Origin: Mycobacterium nebraskense
GTDB lineage: Bacteria > Actinomycetota > Actinomycetes > Mycobacteriales > Mycobacteriaceae
Assembly: GCF_002102255.1 (NCBI RefSeq)
Contig: NZ_LQPH01000151.1
Coordinates: 62,001 to 126,000 of the forward strand
Direction of reading: 5' to 3'
DNA: 64,000 nucleotides
The position numbers and the translations under genes were made by a program. The notes beneath the pieces are model-generated. The model did not search any database. It saw only the letters and a list, made by a program, of their open reading frames with translations, and had not been told where the DNA came from. Shown piece after piece: positions 17,099 through 25,669 of the stretch (the stretch's first letter is position 1; every line of letters begins with the position of its first letter).

Positions 17099-17935
17099 AT
17101 GCCCCATCCACCCGAGCCCGAACGCGGCGGCACGCCGAATCCGCCTGGGCACGAATGGGCCGCGCAATCAGGCGAAGACGCGACCGAGAGCGTGCCGCTG
17201 GTACCGAGCGACTCCGAGACCGAGACCGTGGTGATCAAACCCGATGCCGGCGGCGCTCCGAGGGATCCCGAGGAGGATGCGGACGGCCAGCCGCGCGAAC
17301 GCCGCTTCACCGCGCCCGGTTTCGACGCGAAAGAGACGACGGTGATCGCCACCACCCCGGAGCCCGCCACCGAAGTCTTCGCTTCATCGCCAGGGCCGGA
17401 GGGCCCGACCGCACAGCTCGGGACGCCTCCTAAACCTGCTGTGCCGCAATCGATCCCGCCACGACCCGGGGGAAAGCTGCGCACCTCTCGCCAATTCAAC
17501 TGGGGCTGGGTGCTGGCGCTGGTGGTGATCGTGCTGGCGTTGGCCGCGATCGCGATCCTGGGCACGGTGCTGCTCACCCGCGGCAAACACACGAAAGTAT
17601 CGCAGGAGGACCAGGTTCGGACCACCATCCAAAGCTTCGACACCGCGATTCAAAAGGGTGATCTGACCACGCTGCGCACCATCACCTGTGGCACCACCCG
17701 CGACGGGTACGCGGACTACGACGAGCATTCGTGGGATGAGACCTACCGCCGAGTGTCGGCGGCCAAGCAGTATCCGGTGATCGCCAGCATCGACCAGGTG
17801 GTGGTCAACGGCCAGCACGCCGAGGCCAACGTCACCAGCTTCATGGCCTACGACCCGTCGGTGCGGTCGACCCGCAGCCTGGACCTGCAGTACCGCGACG
17901 ACCAGTGGAAGATCTGCCAGTCCCCCAGCGGCTAA
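17099..17935 (+). CDS. Single-pass membrane protein, Rv0361 type
   Basis: A 278-residue protein. Residues 1-130 are a disordered acidic and Pro-rich cytosolic tail, residues about 138-162 are one membrane segment (WGWVLALVVIVLALAAIAILGTVLL), and the last 115 residues are an extracytoplasmic domain with a Cys pair (TITCGTT and WKICQS). The extracellular part has the SnoaL/NTF2-like look of the mycobacterial Mce-associated and Rv0361-type proteins. Function unknown. In M. tuberculosis (recalled) mgtE follows this gene; here fba follows convergently after only 78 bases that hold two palindromic repeats. Confidence 0.82.
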   Translation: MPHPPEPERGGTPNPPGHEWAAQSGEDATESVPLVPSDSETETVVIKPDAGGAPRDPEEDADGQPRERRFTAPGFDAKETTVIATTPEPATEVFASSPGPEGPTAQLGTPPKPAVPQSIPPRPGGKLRTSRQFNWGWVLALVVIVLALAAIAILGTVLLTRGKHTKVSQEDQVRTTIQSFDTAIQKGDLTTLRTITCGTTRDGYADYDEHSWDETYRRVSAAKQYPVIASIDQVVVNGQHAEANVTSFMAYDPSVRSTRSLDLQYRDDQWKICQSPSG

Positions 17936-17943
17936 CGCTCCTT

Positions 17944-18003
17944 GCGCCGAGTGTGAAGCTAGCTTCACGTTGGGCGCCGAGTGTGAAGCTAGCTTCACGC
18001 TCG
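17944..18003. terminator. Two tandem palindromic repeats, probable bidirectional terminator
   Basis: A 26-base unit occurs at 17944-17969 and again at 17974-17999, 30 bases apart. Each contains the perfect 16-base palindrome GTGAAGCTAGCTTCAC (17953-17968 and 17983-17998). The second can fold into a longer hairpin at 17978-18003 (CGAG arm against CTCG). The pair lies between the 3' ends of two convergent genes. No U-tract follows, which is common for mycobacterial intrinsic terminators. Confidence 0.6.
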
Positions 18004-18013
18004 AGCTAACGCC

Positions 18014-19048
18014 CTAGGCGCTCAAGGACTTTCCGGCGCAGTGCAGGTCGTCGCAGGCCTCCACCACGCGCTCGGTCATCGAAGCCTCGCCCTTCTTGAG
18101 GTAGCTGCGCGGGTCGTAGACCTTCTTGGCGCCCACCTCGCCGTCGACCTTCAGCACACCGTCGTAGTTGCTGAACATGTGACCGGCGATCGGCCGGGTG
18201 AACGCGTACTGGGTGTCGGTGTCGACGTTCATCTTCACCACGCCGTAGCGCAGGGACTCCTCGATCTCCGACTTGAGCGAGCCCGACCCGCCGTGGAAGA
18301 CGAAGTCGAACGGCTTGGCGCCGTCGGGCAACCCCAGCTTGGCCGCGGCCACCTGCTGCCCCTGGGCCAGGATGTCCGGGCGGAGCTTGACGTTGCCCGG
18401 CTTGTAGACGCCGTGCACGTTGCCGAACGTCGCGGCCAGCAGGTACTTGCCGTGCTCGCCGTGGCCCAGCGCGTCGATGGTCTTCTCGAAGTCCTCCGGC
18501 GTGGTGTACAGCTTGTCGTTGATCTCGTGGGCGACGCCGTCCTCTTCGCCGCCGACGACACCGATCTCGATCTCCAGGATGATCTTGGCCGCCGCCGCCG
18601 CCTTGAGCAGTTCCTGCGCGATGGCCAGGTTCTCGTCGATCGGCACGGCGGAGCCGTCCCACATGTGCGACTGAAACAACGGGTCCTCACCCGCCGCCAC
18701 CCGCCGGGCCGAGATAGCCAGCAGCGGGCGCACGTAGCTGTCCAGCTTGTCCTTGGGGCAGTGGTCGGTGTGCAGCGCGACGTTGATCGGATACCTGGCC
18801 GCGACGACGCGGGTGAACTCGGCCAGCGCCACCGCGCCGGTCACCATGTCCTTCACACCCAGGCCGGAGGCGAACTCCGCACCGCCGGTGGAGAACTGGA
18901 TGATGCCGTCGCTGCCGGCGTCGGCGAAGCCCTTGATCGCGGCGTTGACCGACTCCGAGGAGGTGCAGTTGATGGCCGGGAAGGCGTACGAGTTCTCCTT
19001 GGCGCGCCCCAGCATCTCGGCGTACACCTCGGGCGTGGCGATGGGCAT
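18014..19048 (-). CDS. fba: Class II fructose-bisphosphate aldolase
   Basis: A 344-residue zinc aldolase of glycolysis and gluconeogenesis. Zn and substrate motifs are intact: ALHTDHCPKDK near residue 93, EIEIGVVGGEEDGV near 167, FGNVHGVYKPG near 210, HGGSGS near 250 and NVDTDTQYAF near 275. The ATG at 19048 follows an AGAGGAG ribosome site and gives the usual mycobacterial length. It is divergent to the DedA gene with an 83-base gap that must hold both promoters. Confidence 0.95.
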   Translation of the reverse strand: MPIATPEVYAEMLGRAKENSYAFPAINCTSSESVNAAIKGFADAGSDGIIQFSTGGAEFASGLGVKDMVTGAVALAEFTRVVAARYPINVALHTDHCPKDKLDSYVRPLLAISARRVAAGEDPLFQSHMWDGSAVPIDENLAIAQELLKAAAAAKIILEIEIGVVGGEEDGVAHEINDKLYTTPEDFEKTIDALGHGEHGKYLLAATFGNVHGVYKPGNVKLRPDILAQGQQVAAAKLGLPDGAKPFDFVFHGGSGSLKSEIEESLRYGVVKMNVDTDTQYAFTRPIAGHMFSNYDGVLKVDGEVGAKKVYDPRSYLKKGEASMTERVVEACDDLHCAGKSLSA

Positions 19049-19131
19049 GAGAACTCCTCTGCAGGCCGGGTGCACCCAGTATCGTCCAGGATGGTCAAGC
19101 GCTCACCCCGAAGCCGGTATCTTGAGGAATC

Positions 19132-19824
19132 GTGAGCACCACCGTGACGGCCCTGCCGCACATCTTCGACCCGATGTATTGGCTGGGCGCCGACGGCGTC
19201 TTCGGGTCCGCGGTGCTGCCCGGCATCCTGGTCATCGTCTTCATCGAGACCGGCCTGCTGTTTCCGCTGCTACCCGGCGAATCGCTGTTGTTCACCGGCG
19301 GACTGCTGGCCGCAGGCCCGAACCCACCGGCCAGCATCTGGGTACTAGCCCCCGCCGTCGCCACCGTGGCGATACTGGGCGATCAGACCGGGTATTTCAT
19401 CGGCCGGCGGATCGGCCCGGCGCTGTTCAAGAAGGAAGACTCCCGGTTCTTCAAGAAGCACTACGTGACCGAATCGCACGCGTTCTTCGAGAAATACGGG
19501 CCGTGGGCGATCATCCTGGCCCGGTTCGCGCCGTTCGTGCGGACGTTCGTCCCGCCGGTCGCCGGGGTGTCCTACATGCGCTACCCGGTGTTCCTGGGCT
19601 TCGACATCGTCGGCGGCATCCTCTGGGGCGGCGGTGTGACGCTGGCGGGCTACTTCCTGGGCAACGTGCCGTTCGTGCACCACAACCTGCAGAAAATCCT
19701 GCTGGCCATCCTGGTCGTCTCCTTGACGCCGGTGTTCATCGCGGCCTGGCGAAACTCCCGGGGACGCCGGCAACCGGCGGCCGAGCCCGACAAGGAGCCC
19801 GAGCGGCTGACGACACCCGAGTAG
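19132..19824 (+). CDS. DedA-family membrane protein (Rv0364 type)
   Basis: A 230-residue membrane protein. The family features are present: the re-entrant segment FIETGLLFPLLPGESLLFTGGLLA (near residues 38-60) with its Glu, GDQTGYFIGRRIG, and RFAPFVRTFVPPVAGVSYMRY, where the Arg residues are essential in known DedA proteins. These proteins move lipids or support undecaprenyl phosphate recycling and proton-motive-force homeostasis; which applies here is unknown. The start is the GTG at 19132. Confidence 0.87.
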   Translation: MSTTVTALPHIFDPMYWLGADGVFGSAVLPGILVIVFIETGLLFPLLPGESLLFTGGLLAAGPNPPASIWVLAPAVATVAILGDQTGYFIGRRIGPALFKKEDSRFFKKHYVTESHAFFEKYGPWAIILARFAPFVRTFVPPVAGVSYMRYPVFLGFDIVGGILWGGGVTLAGYFLGNVPFVHHNLQKILLAILVVSLTPVFIAAWRNSRGRRQPAAEPDKEPERLTTPE

Positions 19825-19844
19825 CGGCCGCGTTCGGGGCGAGC

Positions 19845-21194
19845 TCAGACCGCGACTCTGAAGTCGCAGCCGGTGTTGGCGCGGACCTCCTCAACCGTCA
19901 CTCCGGGATGCAGTTCGGTGAGCGTCAGCCCCTGTCCCGGCTCGACGTCGAAGACACACAGGTTGGTGATGATCATGTCGACCACGCCCTTGCCGGTGAG
20001 GGGCAGCGAGCATTGCCGGAGGATCTTCGGGCTGCCGTCCTTCGCGGTGTGGTCCATGATCACGATCACTCGCTTGACACCCGACACCAGATCCATCGCG
20101 CCGCCCGGCCCCTTGACCATCTTGCCCGGCACCATCCAGTTGGCCAGATCACCGTTCTCCGCGACCTCCAGCGCACCCAGGATGGAAAGGTCAATGTGAC
20201 CACCGCGGATCATCGCGAATGAATCGGCGCTGCTGAAAAAGCTGGACCCGGGGAGACTGGTGATGGTCTGCTTACCCGCGTTGACGAGATCGGGGTCGAC
20301 GGTGTCTTCGCTCGGGTACGCCCCGATGCCGAGCAAGCCGTTTTCCGATTGCAGCGTGACGCTGATGTTGTCGGGAATGAAGTTGGCCACCAACGTCGGA
20401 ATGCCGATGCCGAGGTTCACGTAATAGCCGTCGCGCAATTCCTGGGCGGCGCGCTGCGCCATCCGCTCGCGAATGGGGCTGTCGTGCTTCAGCGCGGCAC
20501 CACTGCTCGTCGTGCGGAACTCGATGCGCTTCTCGTAGCCGGTGCCCTCGATGATGCGGTCCACGTAAATGCCGGGGGTATGGACCAGGTCGGGATCTAG
20601 GTCGCCGACCTCGACCAGCTCTTCCACCTCGGCTATCGTCACGGCGCCGCAGGTGGCGATCATGGGGTTGAAGTTGCGCGCGGTCTTGCGATAGACGAGA
20701 TTGCCTGCGCTGTCGCCCTTCCACGCCTTGACGATCGCCACGTCAGCCCGGATGCCTTCTTCCAGTACGTATTCGGTGCCGTCGAAGACCCGGGTGTCTT
20801 TCCCTTCCGCGAGAGTGGTTCCGTAGGCCGTGCGCGTATAGAAGCCGGGAATGCCCGCGCCGCCGGCGCGCAACTTCTCCGCCAGCGTGCCCTGGGGCGT
20901 GAGCGCGAGGTCCAGCTCGCCGGCCAAGACCTGGCGCTCGAATTCCTTGTTCTCGCCGACGTAGGAGGCGATCACCTTCTTCACCTGCCTGCCCTTGAGC
21001 AGCAGACCCATGCCGAAATCGTCAACACCGGCGTTGTTTCCGACGATGGTGAGGTCCTTGATGCCGCTGTCGACCACCGCCTGGATCAGCTTCTCCGGAA
21101 TGCCGCAAAGACCGAAACCCCCGGCCGCGACGGTGATGCCGTCCTTCAGCAGGCCTTGCAGTGCCGACTCGGCGTCGGGGTGGACTTTACTCAC
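19845..21194 (-). CDS. Fused 3-oxoacid CoA-transferase (ScoA-ScoB in one chain)
   Basis: A 449-residue protein joining both subunits of succinyl-CoA:3-oxoacid CoA-transferase. Residues 1-235 are the A part (VAAGGFGLCGIPEKLIQA, VGNNAGVDDFGMGLLL, GFYTRTAYGT). Residues 242-449 are the B part (ERMAQRAAQELRDGYYVNLGIGIPTLVANF), with the catalytic Glu284 in SENGLLGIG. Bacteria usually encode the two as separate genes; M. tuberculosis has scoA and scoB elsewhere (recalled). It would activate acetoacetate or a related 3-oxoacid. The ATG overlaps the stop of the GH76 gene by 4 nt, so it is the second gene of that unit. Confidence 0.9.
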   Translation of the reverse strand: MSKVHPDAESALQGLLKDGITVAAGGFGLCGIPEKLIQAVVDSGIKDLTIVGNNAGVDDFGMGLLLKGRQVKKVIASYVGENKEFERQVLAGELDLALTPQGTLAEKLRAGGAGIPGFYTRTAYGTTLAEGKDTRVFDGTEYVLEEGIRADVAIVKAWKGDSAGNLVYRKTARNFNPMIATCGAVTIAEVEELVEVGDLDPDLVHTPGIYVDRIIEGTGYEKRIEFRTTSSGAALKHDSPIRERMAQRAAQELRDGYYVNLGIGIPTLVANFIPDNISVTLQSENGLLGIGAYPSEDTVDPDLVNAGKQTITSLPGSSFFSSADSFAMIRGGHIDLSILGALEVAENGDLANWMVPGKMVKGPGGAMDLVSGVKRVIVIMDHTAKDGSPKILRQCSLPLTGKGVVDMIITNLCVFDVEPGQGLTLTELHPGVTVEEVRANTGCDFRVAV

Positions 21195-22321
21195 TGAGCG
21201 CTCCTGTCCTGGTGCGGCGATTCGGCGGTGACGTTACAGGCGGCCTCCATCAGCATCCACCCCGACAGCTGCACCGACAGGTCCCGTTCGGCCACCTCGG
21301 AACTGTTCACCGCGCCGTCGACGAACTCCGCCTCGCCGGCGGCCTGGGTGGGCAGCTGGGCGTCGCGGTCCCAGAACGGGCCGAACAGCGGCAGCCCATC
21401 CACGGTTTGCCGGTAGTCCCACGCCGACTTCGCGCTGGCCAGCACGATCCGCCGGGCGGTGTCGCGGGCGACGGCGTCGTCGGCCGAGTCACCCGGCAAG
21501 GTGGTGGCGACCAACGCGAGGTATCGCGCCGTGACGCCGGAGAACAGGCCGCCGTCCCCGCCGCCGGCGCCGGAAAGCACGCCCGTCGGCGCCATGTGTT
21601 CGGCGACGGCCGCGACCAACCGGTGCACCCGGGGCGCGTGCCGATCGTCATGGGTGCGGGCCGCGAGTTCGGTTTCCAAACCGAGCACCACGCCCTGGCA
21701 GTAGGTGTACTGCGCGCGGACCAGCGAACCGGCTTTGATGCCGTCGAACACCAGGTGCGTCTCCGGGTCGATCAGCGTGCGGTCGATCCAGTCGGCCATC
21801 TGCTGGGCCCGCCGCATCCGGTGTCCGTAGCGGGCCAGGAAGATCCCCGCCGGGCCGTTGGCCGGGGCGTTGAAGAACTGGTCCTGCTTACGCCACGGGA
21901 TCCCGCCGCCGTCCTCAGGCACCCACGCCTTGAGGAACTCCTCAGCCAGCTTGGGCAGCGCGCGATGGCGCTCGACGCCGGCGATGCGGGCGGCGCGTTC
22001 CAGCGCCAGCGCCAGCCAGGCCATGTCGTCGTAGTAGCTGTTGGTCCAGCGGAAGTTGTTGCGCAGCCGGTGCGAGCGGACCTGCCGGTTGATCTTGGTG
22101 TGCCGTTCGGGTTGCGGGTCGCGCAGCTGCGCGTCGACCAGGCAATCCAGCAGGTGCGCCTGCCACCAGTAGTGCCAGGTGCCGAATGAGGAGTCCCGCC
22201 GCGTCGGCGGCCACGCCACCACGCCCAGCTGCGTTCCGGGCAGCCCCCACAGTCGTTTCAGGTGTCGTTGCGCGACAGCGGCTTCGGAGCTGGCCGCCCG
22301 GTTGGCCCATAGCTGATCCAT
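21191..22321 (-). CDS. Glycoside hydrolase family 76-type protein (Rv0365c type)
   Basis: A 376-residue protein of the GH76 (alpha-1,6-mannanase) family. It has the alternating Trp-rich helices of an (alpha/alpha)6 barrel and the paired acidic residues YYDDMAWLALALERA near residue 97. Later elements are GGIPWRKQDQFFNAPANGPAGIFLARYG and YTYCQGVVLGLE. No signal peptide is visible, so it appears cytosolic, as noted for the M. tuberculosis homologue (recalled). The substrate is probably a mannose-containing glycan, by family inference only. Its gene overlaps the CoA-transferase start. Confidence 0.82.
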   Translation of the reverse strand: MDQLWANRAASSEAAVAQRHLKRLWGLPGTQLGVVAWPPTRRDSSFGTWHYWWQAHLLDCLVDAQLRDPQPERHTKINRQVRSHRLRNNFRWTNSYYDDMAWLALALERAARIAGVERHRALPKLAEEFLKAWVPEDGGGIPWRKQDQFFNAPANGPAGIFLARYGHRMRRAQQMADWIDRTLIDPETHLVFDGIKAGSLVRAQYTYCQGVVLGLETELAARTHDDRHAPRVHRLVAAVAEHMAPTGVLSGAGGGDGGLFSGVTARYLALVATTLPGDSADDAVARDTARRIVLASAKSAWDYRQTVDGLPLFGPFWDRDAQLPTQAAGEAEFVDGAVNSSEVAERDLSVQLSGWMLMEAACNVTAESPHQDRSAQ

Positions 22322-22348
22322 ACCGCCGATCCTGCCTCATACTGAAAT

Positions 22349-23755
22349 ATGCGCTATCGGCAAACCCTTTCGGGGACCACGCACACCTTCGAGGGGCTGG
22401 TCGACGTGATGGCGAAGGCGACACCGCTGCGCTCCGGCGACCAGCTCGCGGGTTGCGCCGCCGGATCCGACGCCGAACGGGCCGCGGCGGCGTGGGTACT
22501 GGCCGATATACCGCTGGCGACGTTTCTCAACGACGTGGTCGTGCCGTATGAGACCGACGAGGTCACGCGGCTCATCATCGACAGCCACGACCGCGAGGCG
22601 TTCGGCCCGATTTCGGACTTGACCGTGGGCGGCTTGCGCGACTCGCTGCTGGATACGGCTTGCCGCGACGACAGCGCGGCGCGGATCGCCGCGATCTCCC
22701 CGGGACTCACGCCGGAAATGGTTGCGGCGGTATCGAAGATCATGCGCAACCAGGACTTGATCCTGGTGGCCGCCGCGGCGACGGCCACCGCGGCATTCCG
22801 CACCACGATCGGTTTGCCGGGCACGCTCGCGACCCGGCTGCAACCCAACCACCCCACCGATGACCCACGCGGGATCGCCGCGGCACTGCTCGACGGCCTG
22901 CTGATGGGCTGCGGTGACGCGGTGATCGGCATCAACCCCGCGACCGACTCGCCGCACGCCGCGTCGGACCTGCTGCACCTGCTCGACGACATTCGCCAGC
23001 GGTTCGCGATTCCCGTCCAGTCGTGCGTGCTGTGCCACGTCACGACGACCATGGAGCTGATCGACCGGGGCGCGCCCGTCGACCTGGTTTTCCAGTCGAT
23101 CGCGGGCACTGAGGGCGCCAATTCCTCGTTCGGGACCACCATCGCGATGTTGATGGAAGCCAACGAGGCCGCCCGGTCGCTGCGGCGCGGCACCGTCGGC
23201 GACAACGTCATGTACCTGGAGACGGGGCAGGGTGCGGCGCTGTCGGCCGGGGCCCACCTGGGGGTGGGAAACAAGCCGGTCGATCAGCAGACGCTGGAGG
23301 CGCGCGCCTACGCGGTGGCCCGGGCTCTGCAGCCGCTGTTGATCGACACCGTGGTCGGATTCATCGGACCGGAGTACCTCTACGACGGTAAGCAGATCGT
23401 CCGCGCCGGGCTCGAAGACAACTTCTGCGGGAAGCTGCTCGGCCTGCCGATGGGCGTCGACGTCTGTTACACCAACCACGCCGAAGCCGACCAGGACGAC
23501 ATGGACACGCTGCTGACCCTGCTGGGCGCGGCGGGCACCGCGTTCGTCATCACGGTTCCCGGTGCCGACGACATCATGCTCGGCTATCAAAGCCTGTCCT
23601 TCCACGATGCGTTGTACGTGCGAAAAGCGTTGGGGCTGCGTCCCGCACCCGAATTCGAAGCCTGGTTGGCCGGCCTGGGCATGGTCGACCCCGACGGCCG
23701 GATCCTTCCCGTCGACCTCGCGACGTCGCCGCTGCGCGCACTGGCAGCCGGCTGA
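22349..23755 (+). CDS. eutB: Ethanolamine ammonia-lyase large subunit
   Basis: A 468-residue EutB homologue. With EutC and adenosylcobalamin it splits ethanolamine into acetaldehyde and ammonia. Family segments include GLTPEMVAAVSKIMRNQDLILVA, GLPGTLATRLQPNHPTDDPRGI, DAVIGINPATDS, FQSIAGTEGANSSFG, LETGQGAALSAGAHLGV and PMGVDVCYTNHAEADQDDMD. The ATG at 22349 is 27 bases from the divergent GH76 start, so promoters overlap and there is no room for a cobalamin riboswitch. No eutA reactivase and no microcompartment genes lie nearby. Confidence 0.92.
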   Translation: MRYRQTLSGTTHTFEGLVDVMAKATPLRSGDQLAGCAAGSDAERAAAAWVLADIPLATFLNDVVVPYETDEVTRLIIDSHDREAFGPISDLTVGGLRDSLLDTACRDDSAARIAAISPGLTPEMVAAVSKIMRNQDLILVAAAATATAAFRTTIGLPGTLATRLQPNHPTDDPRGIAAALLDGLLMGCGDAVIGINPATDSPHAASDLLHLLDDIRQRFAIPVQSCVLCHVTTTMELIDRGAPVDLVFQSIAGTEGANSSFGTTIAMLMEANEAARSLRRGTVGDNVMYLETGQGAALSAGAHLGVGNKPVDQQTLEARAYAVARALQPLLIDTVVGFIGPEYLYDGKQIVRAGLEDNFCGKLLGLPMGVDVCYTNHAEADQDDMDTLLTLLGAAGTAFVITVPGADDIMLGYQSLSFHDALYVRKALGLRPAPEFEAWLAGLGMVDPDGRILPVDLATSPLRALAAG

Positions 23756-24609
23756 TGGACGCCCCGAATCTGCCTTCGGACAACGACATTTGGGCGCCGC
23801 TGCGGGCGATCACGCGGGCGCGCATCGGACTCGGCCGTGTGGGAAACTCACTGCCGACCCGGCGCGTCCTGGAGTTTCAGGCCGCGCACGCCGCGGCGCG
23901 CGACGCGGTGCACGACCCCCTCGACGTCGACGGCCTCGTCCAGCGGCTGCACGACGTCGGCATCGACGAGCCGCTGCGGGTGCGCAGCCGAGCTACCTCG
24001 CGCAGCGAGTACCTGCGCCGGCCCGACCTCGGTCGCAGCCCGGCCGACCTGTCAAATCTGCCAACGACCAAGGCGGACATCGGTTTTGTCCTCGCCGACG
24101 GGCTCTCACCGCGTGCCCTGACCGACCACGCCGCGGGCATGGTGGACGCGCTGGTGCGCGAATTCGACAACCGCTACCGGATTGCCCCGCTGGTCATCGC
24201 GACCCAGGCGCGTGTCGCGCTCGGCGACCACATCGGTCAAGCACTCGGCGTCACAACGGTTCTCGTGCTGATCGGTGAGCGCCCGGGGCTGTCGGTCGCC
24301 GACAGTCTGGGCATCTACTTGACGCATCGACCGGCGCCGGGGCTCACCGACGCCGACCGCAACTGCATCTCCAACATCCATCCGCCCGACGGCCTCGACT
24401 ACCCGACGGCGGCTTCGGTCGCCGCCGCGCTGGTGGCCGGGGCCCGCAAGCTCGGCCGCTCGGGCGTCGCCCTCAAAGACACAACGCGAGCAGCAATTGG
24501 CGCAGCCCAGTCAGGGAATGCGCAGGCAGAAGTAGATCGCAGTACGGCAGTGCCGCGGCCATCGAGCCGGCCAGCGGCTGGAATTCCTGCTGTGCCGCAC
24601 GCGGATTGA
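23755..24609 (+). CDS. eutC: Ethanolamine ammonia-lyase small subunit with an aberrant C-terminal extension
   Basis: A 284-residue EutC. The usual body is present: WAPLRAITRARIGLGRVGNSLPTRRVLEFQAAHAAARDAV, ADIGFVLADGLSPRAL, PLVIATQARVALGDHIG, LIGERPGLSVADSLGIYLT and NCISNIHPPDGLDY. EutC proteins normally end soon after a segment like LGRSGVALKD. Here the frame goes on for about 35 more residues (AIGAAQSGNAQAEV onward), which are simply the antisense of the 3' end of the CoxE-like gene. The stop appears to have been lost. The start overlaps the eutB stop (TGATG). Confidence 0.88.
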   Translation: MDAPNLPSDNDIWAPLRAITRARIGLGRVGNSLPTRRVLEFQAAHAAARDAVHDPLDVDGLVQRLHDVGIDEPLRVRSRATSRSEYLRRPDLGRSPADLSNLPTTKADIGFVLADGLSPRALTDHAAGMVDALVREFDNRYRIAPLVIATQARVALGDHIGQALGVTTVLVLIGERPGLSVADSLGIYLTHRPAPGLTDADRNCISNIHPPDGLDYPTAASVAAALVAGARKLGRSGVALKDTTRAAIGAAQSGNAQAEVDRSTAVPRPSSRPAAGIPAVPHAD

Positions 24610-25663
24610 GCCAGACCAGTAACTCGGCGCGGCGCCGCAGCCTTTCCATCGCGTGCGCGAGCACATTCGGCGGATCGCTGTCCCAGCCGTCCGAGGCGAT
24701 GATCACCACGGCGCCGCGCAGCACGTTGCCATGTGGCGGGGCCAGCAGGGCGGCCACGCTGCGGCCGATGAAGGTGCCGCCGTAGCGGTCGGTGACTTTG
24801 GCGTTGGCCCGTTGCAGCGCCACCTCGGCCGACCGGTGCGACAGCACCGCGGTGAGCCGGGTCAGCGACGTCGAGAACGCGAAGACCTCGGCGCGGGCTC
24901 CCGCCTGGCGCGACACCGCCCGCATCAAATGCAGATACACCGCGGCGTAGGGCTGCATCGAGCGGCTCACGTCGCAGACCAAGACGATTCGCCGCGGCTT
25001 GCGGCGGGGTCGCGTCCGGGCCAGCAGCACCGATTCCCAGCCGGTCTTGCGCGACGCGTTCATGGTGGCCCGCAGGTCGATTCGCTTGCCCGCGTGACTG
25101 GGCTCGAATCGCAGGCTGCGCCGACGCGGCCAACGCGCGACGGTCGCCTCCAGCCAGATGCCGAGCAGGCGGAGGTCTTGCGCGTCGAAGCGGTCGAATG
25201 GTTCGTCAGCCAGCGCGGCGATCCGGCTGGGCAGCACGTCCGGCAGCAGCAGGCTCGAGCCCGCGGTACCGTCATCGGCCGCCAGCGCCCGCGTCACCCA
25301 CGGCAACTTGTGGGCGGAAGTAGACCCACTGCCGGCCGGACGCAGTGTGCCGGCCGCGGGCGTTTTGGGGCCGGGCAGCGGCAGGGGCGTATCCGGGCGG
25401 CCGGTACCGTCGGGTTCGGCTGCGCCGAAGACCGCCGCGAAGACCGCGTCGAAGGCGCCGAGATCCTCCAACCGGTTGACCAACGTCAGCCTGGCCGCCC
25501 AATAGAGTGCGGTTGTGTTCTCCGGCGCCAGCGTTCGCAGCGCCTGCACGAAGCTCGCCGGGCCGCTGGCGGACACCAGCACTCCCACGCCGCGCAGCCG
25601 CGCGACCAGTGCCGCCGCGAACGCCGCCAGATCGACGCCCCGCAACAGCAAGGGAGTGCCCAC
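24473..25663 (-). CDS. coxE: VWA-domain protein, CoxE-like
   Basis: A 396-residue protein with a C-terminal von Willebrand A domain. The MIDAS metal site is DVSRSM near residue 232, the Thr in YGGTFIG and the Asp in SDGWDSD. The N-terminal 200 residues are of the CoxE family. In CO-oxidising bacteria CoxE works with the MoxR-type ATPase CoxD to mature the active site of CO dehydrogenase at the membrane. The gene is last in the cox operon and corresponds to Rv0368c (recalled). Its 3' end overlaps eutC by 137 bases. Confidence 0.85.
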   Translation of the reverse strand: MGTPLLLRGVDLAAFAAALVARLRGVGVLVSASGPASFVQALRTLAPENTTALYWAARLTLVNRLEDLGAFDAVFAAVFGAAEPDGTGRPDTPLPLPGPKTPAAGTLRPAGSGSTSAHKLPWVTRALAADDGTAGSSLLLPDVLPSRIAALADEPFDRFDAQDLRLLGIWLEATVARWPRRRSLRFEPSHAGKRIDLRATMNASRKTGWESVLLARTRPRRKPRRIVLVCDVSRSMQPYAAVYLHLMRAVSRQAGARAEVFAFSTSLTRLTAVLSHRSAEVALQRANAKVTDRYGGTFIGRSVAALLAPPHGNVLRGAVVIIASDGWDSDPPNVLAHAMERLRRRAELLVWLNPRAAQQEFQPLAGSMAAALPYCDLLLPAHSLTGLRQLLLALCL

Positions 25664-25669
25664 GGGGCG

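Noticed and set aside
17944..17999. CRISPR-like pair of repeats
   Set aside because: Only two units, with a 4-base gap instead of spacers, and no cas genes in the window.
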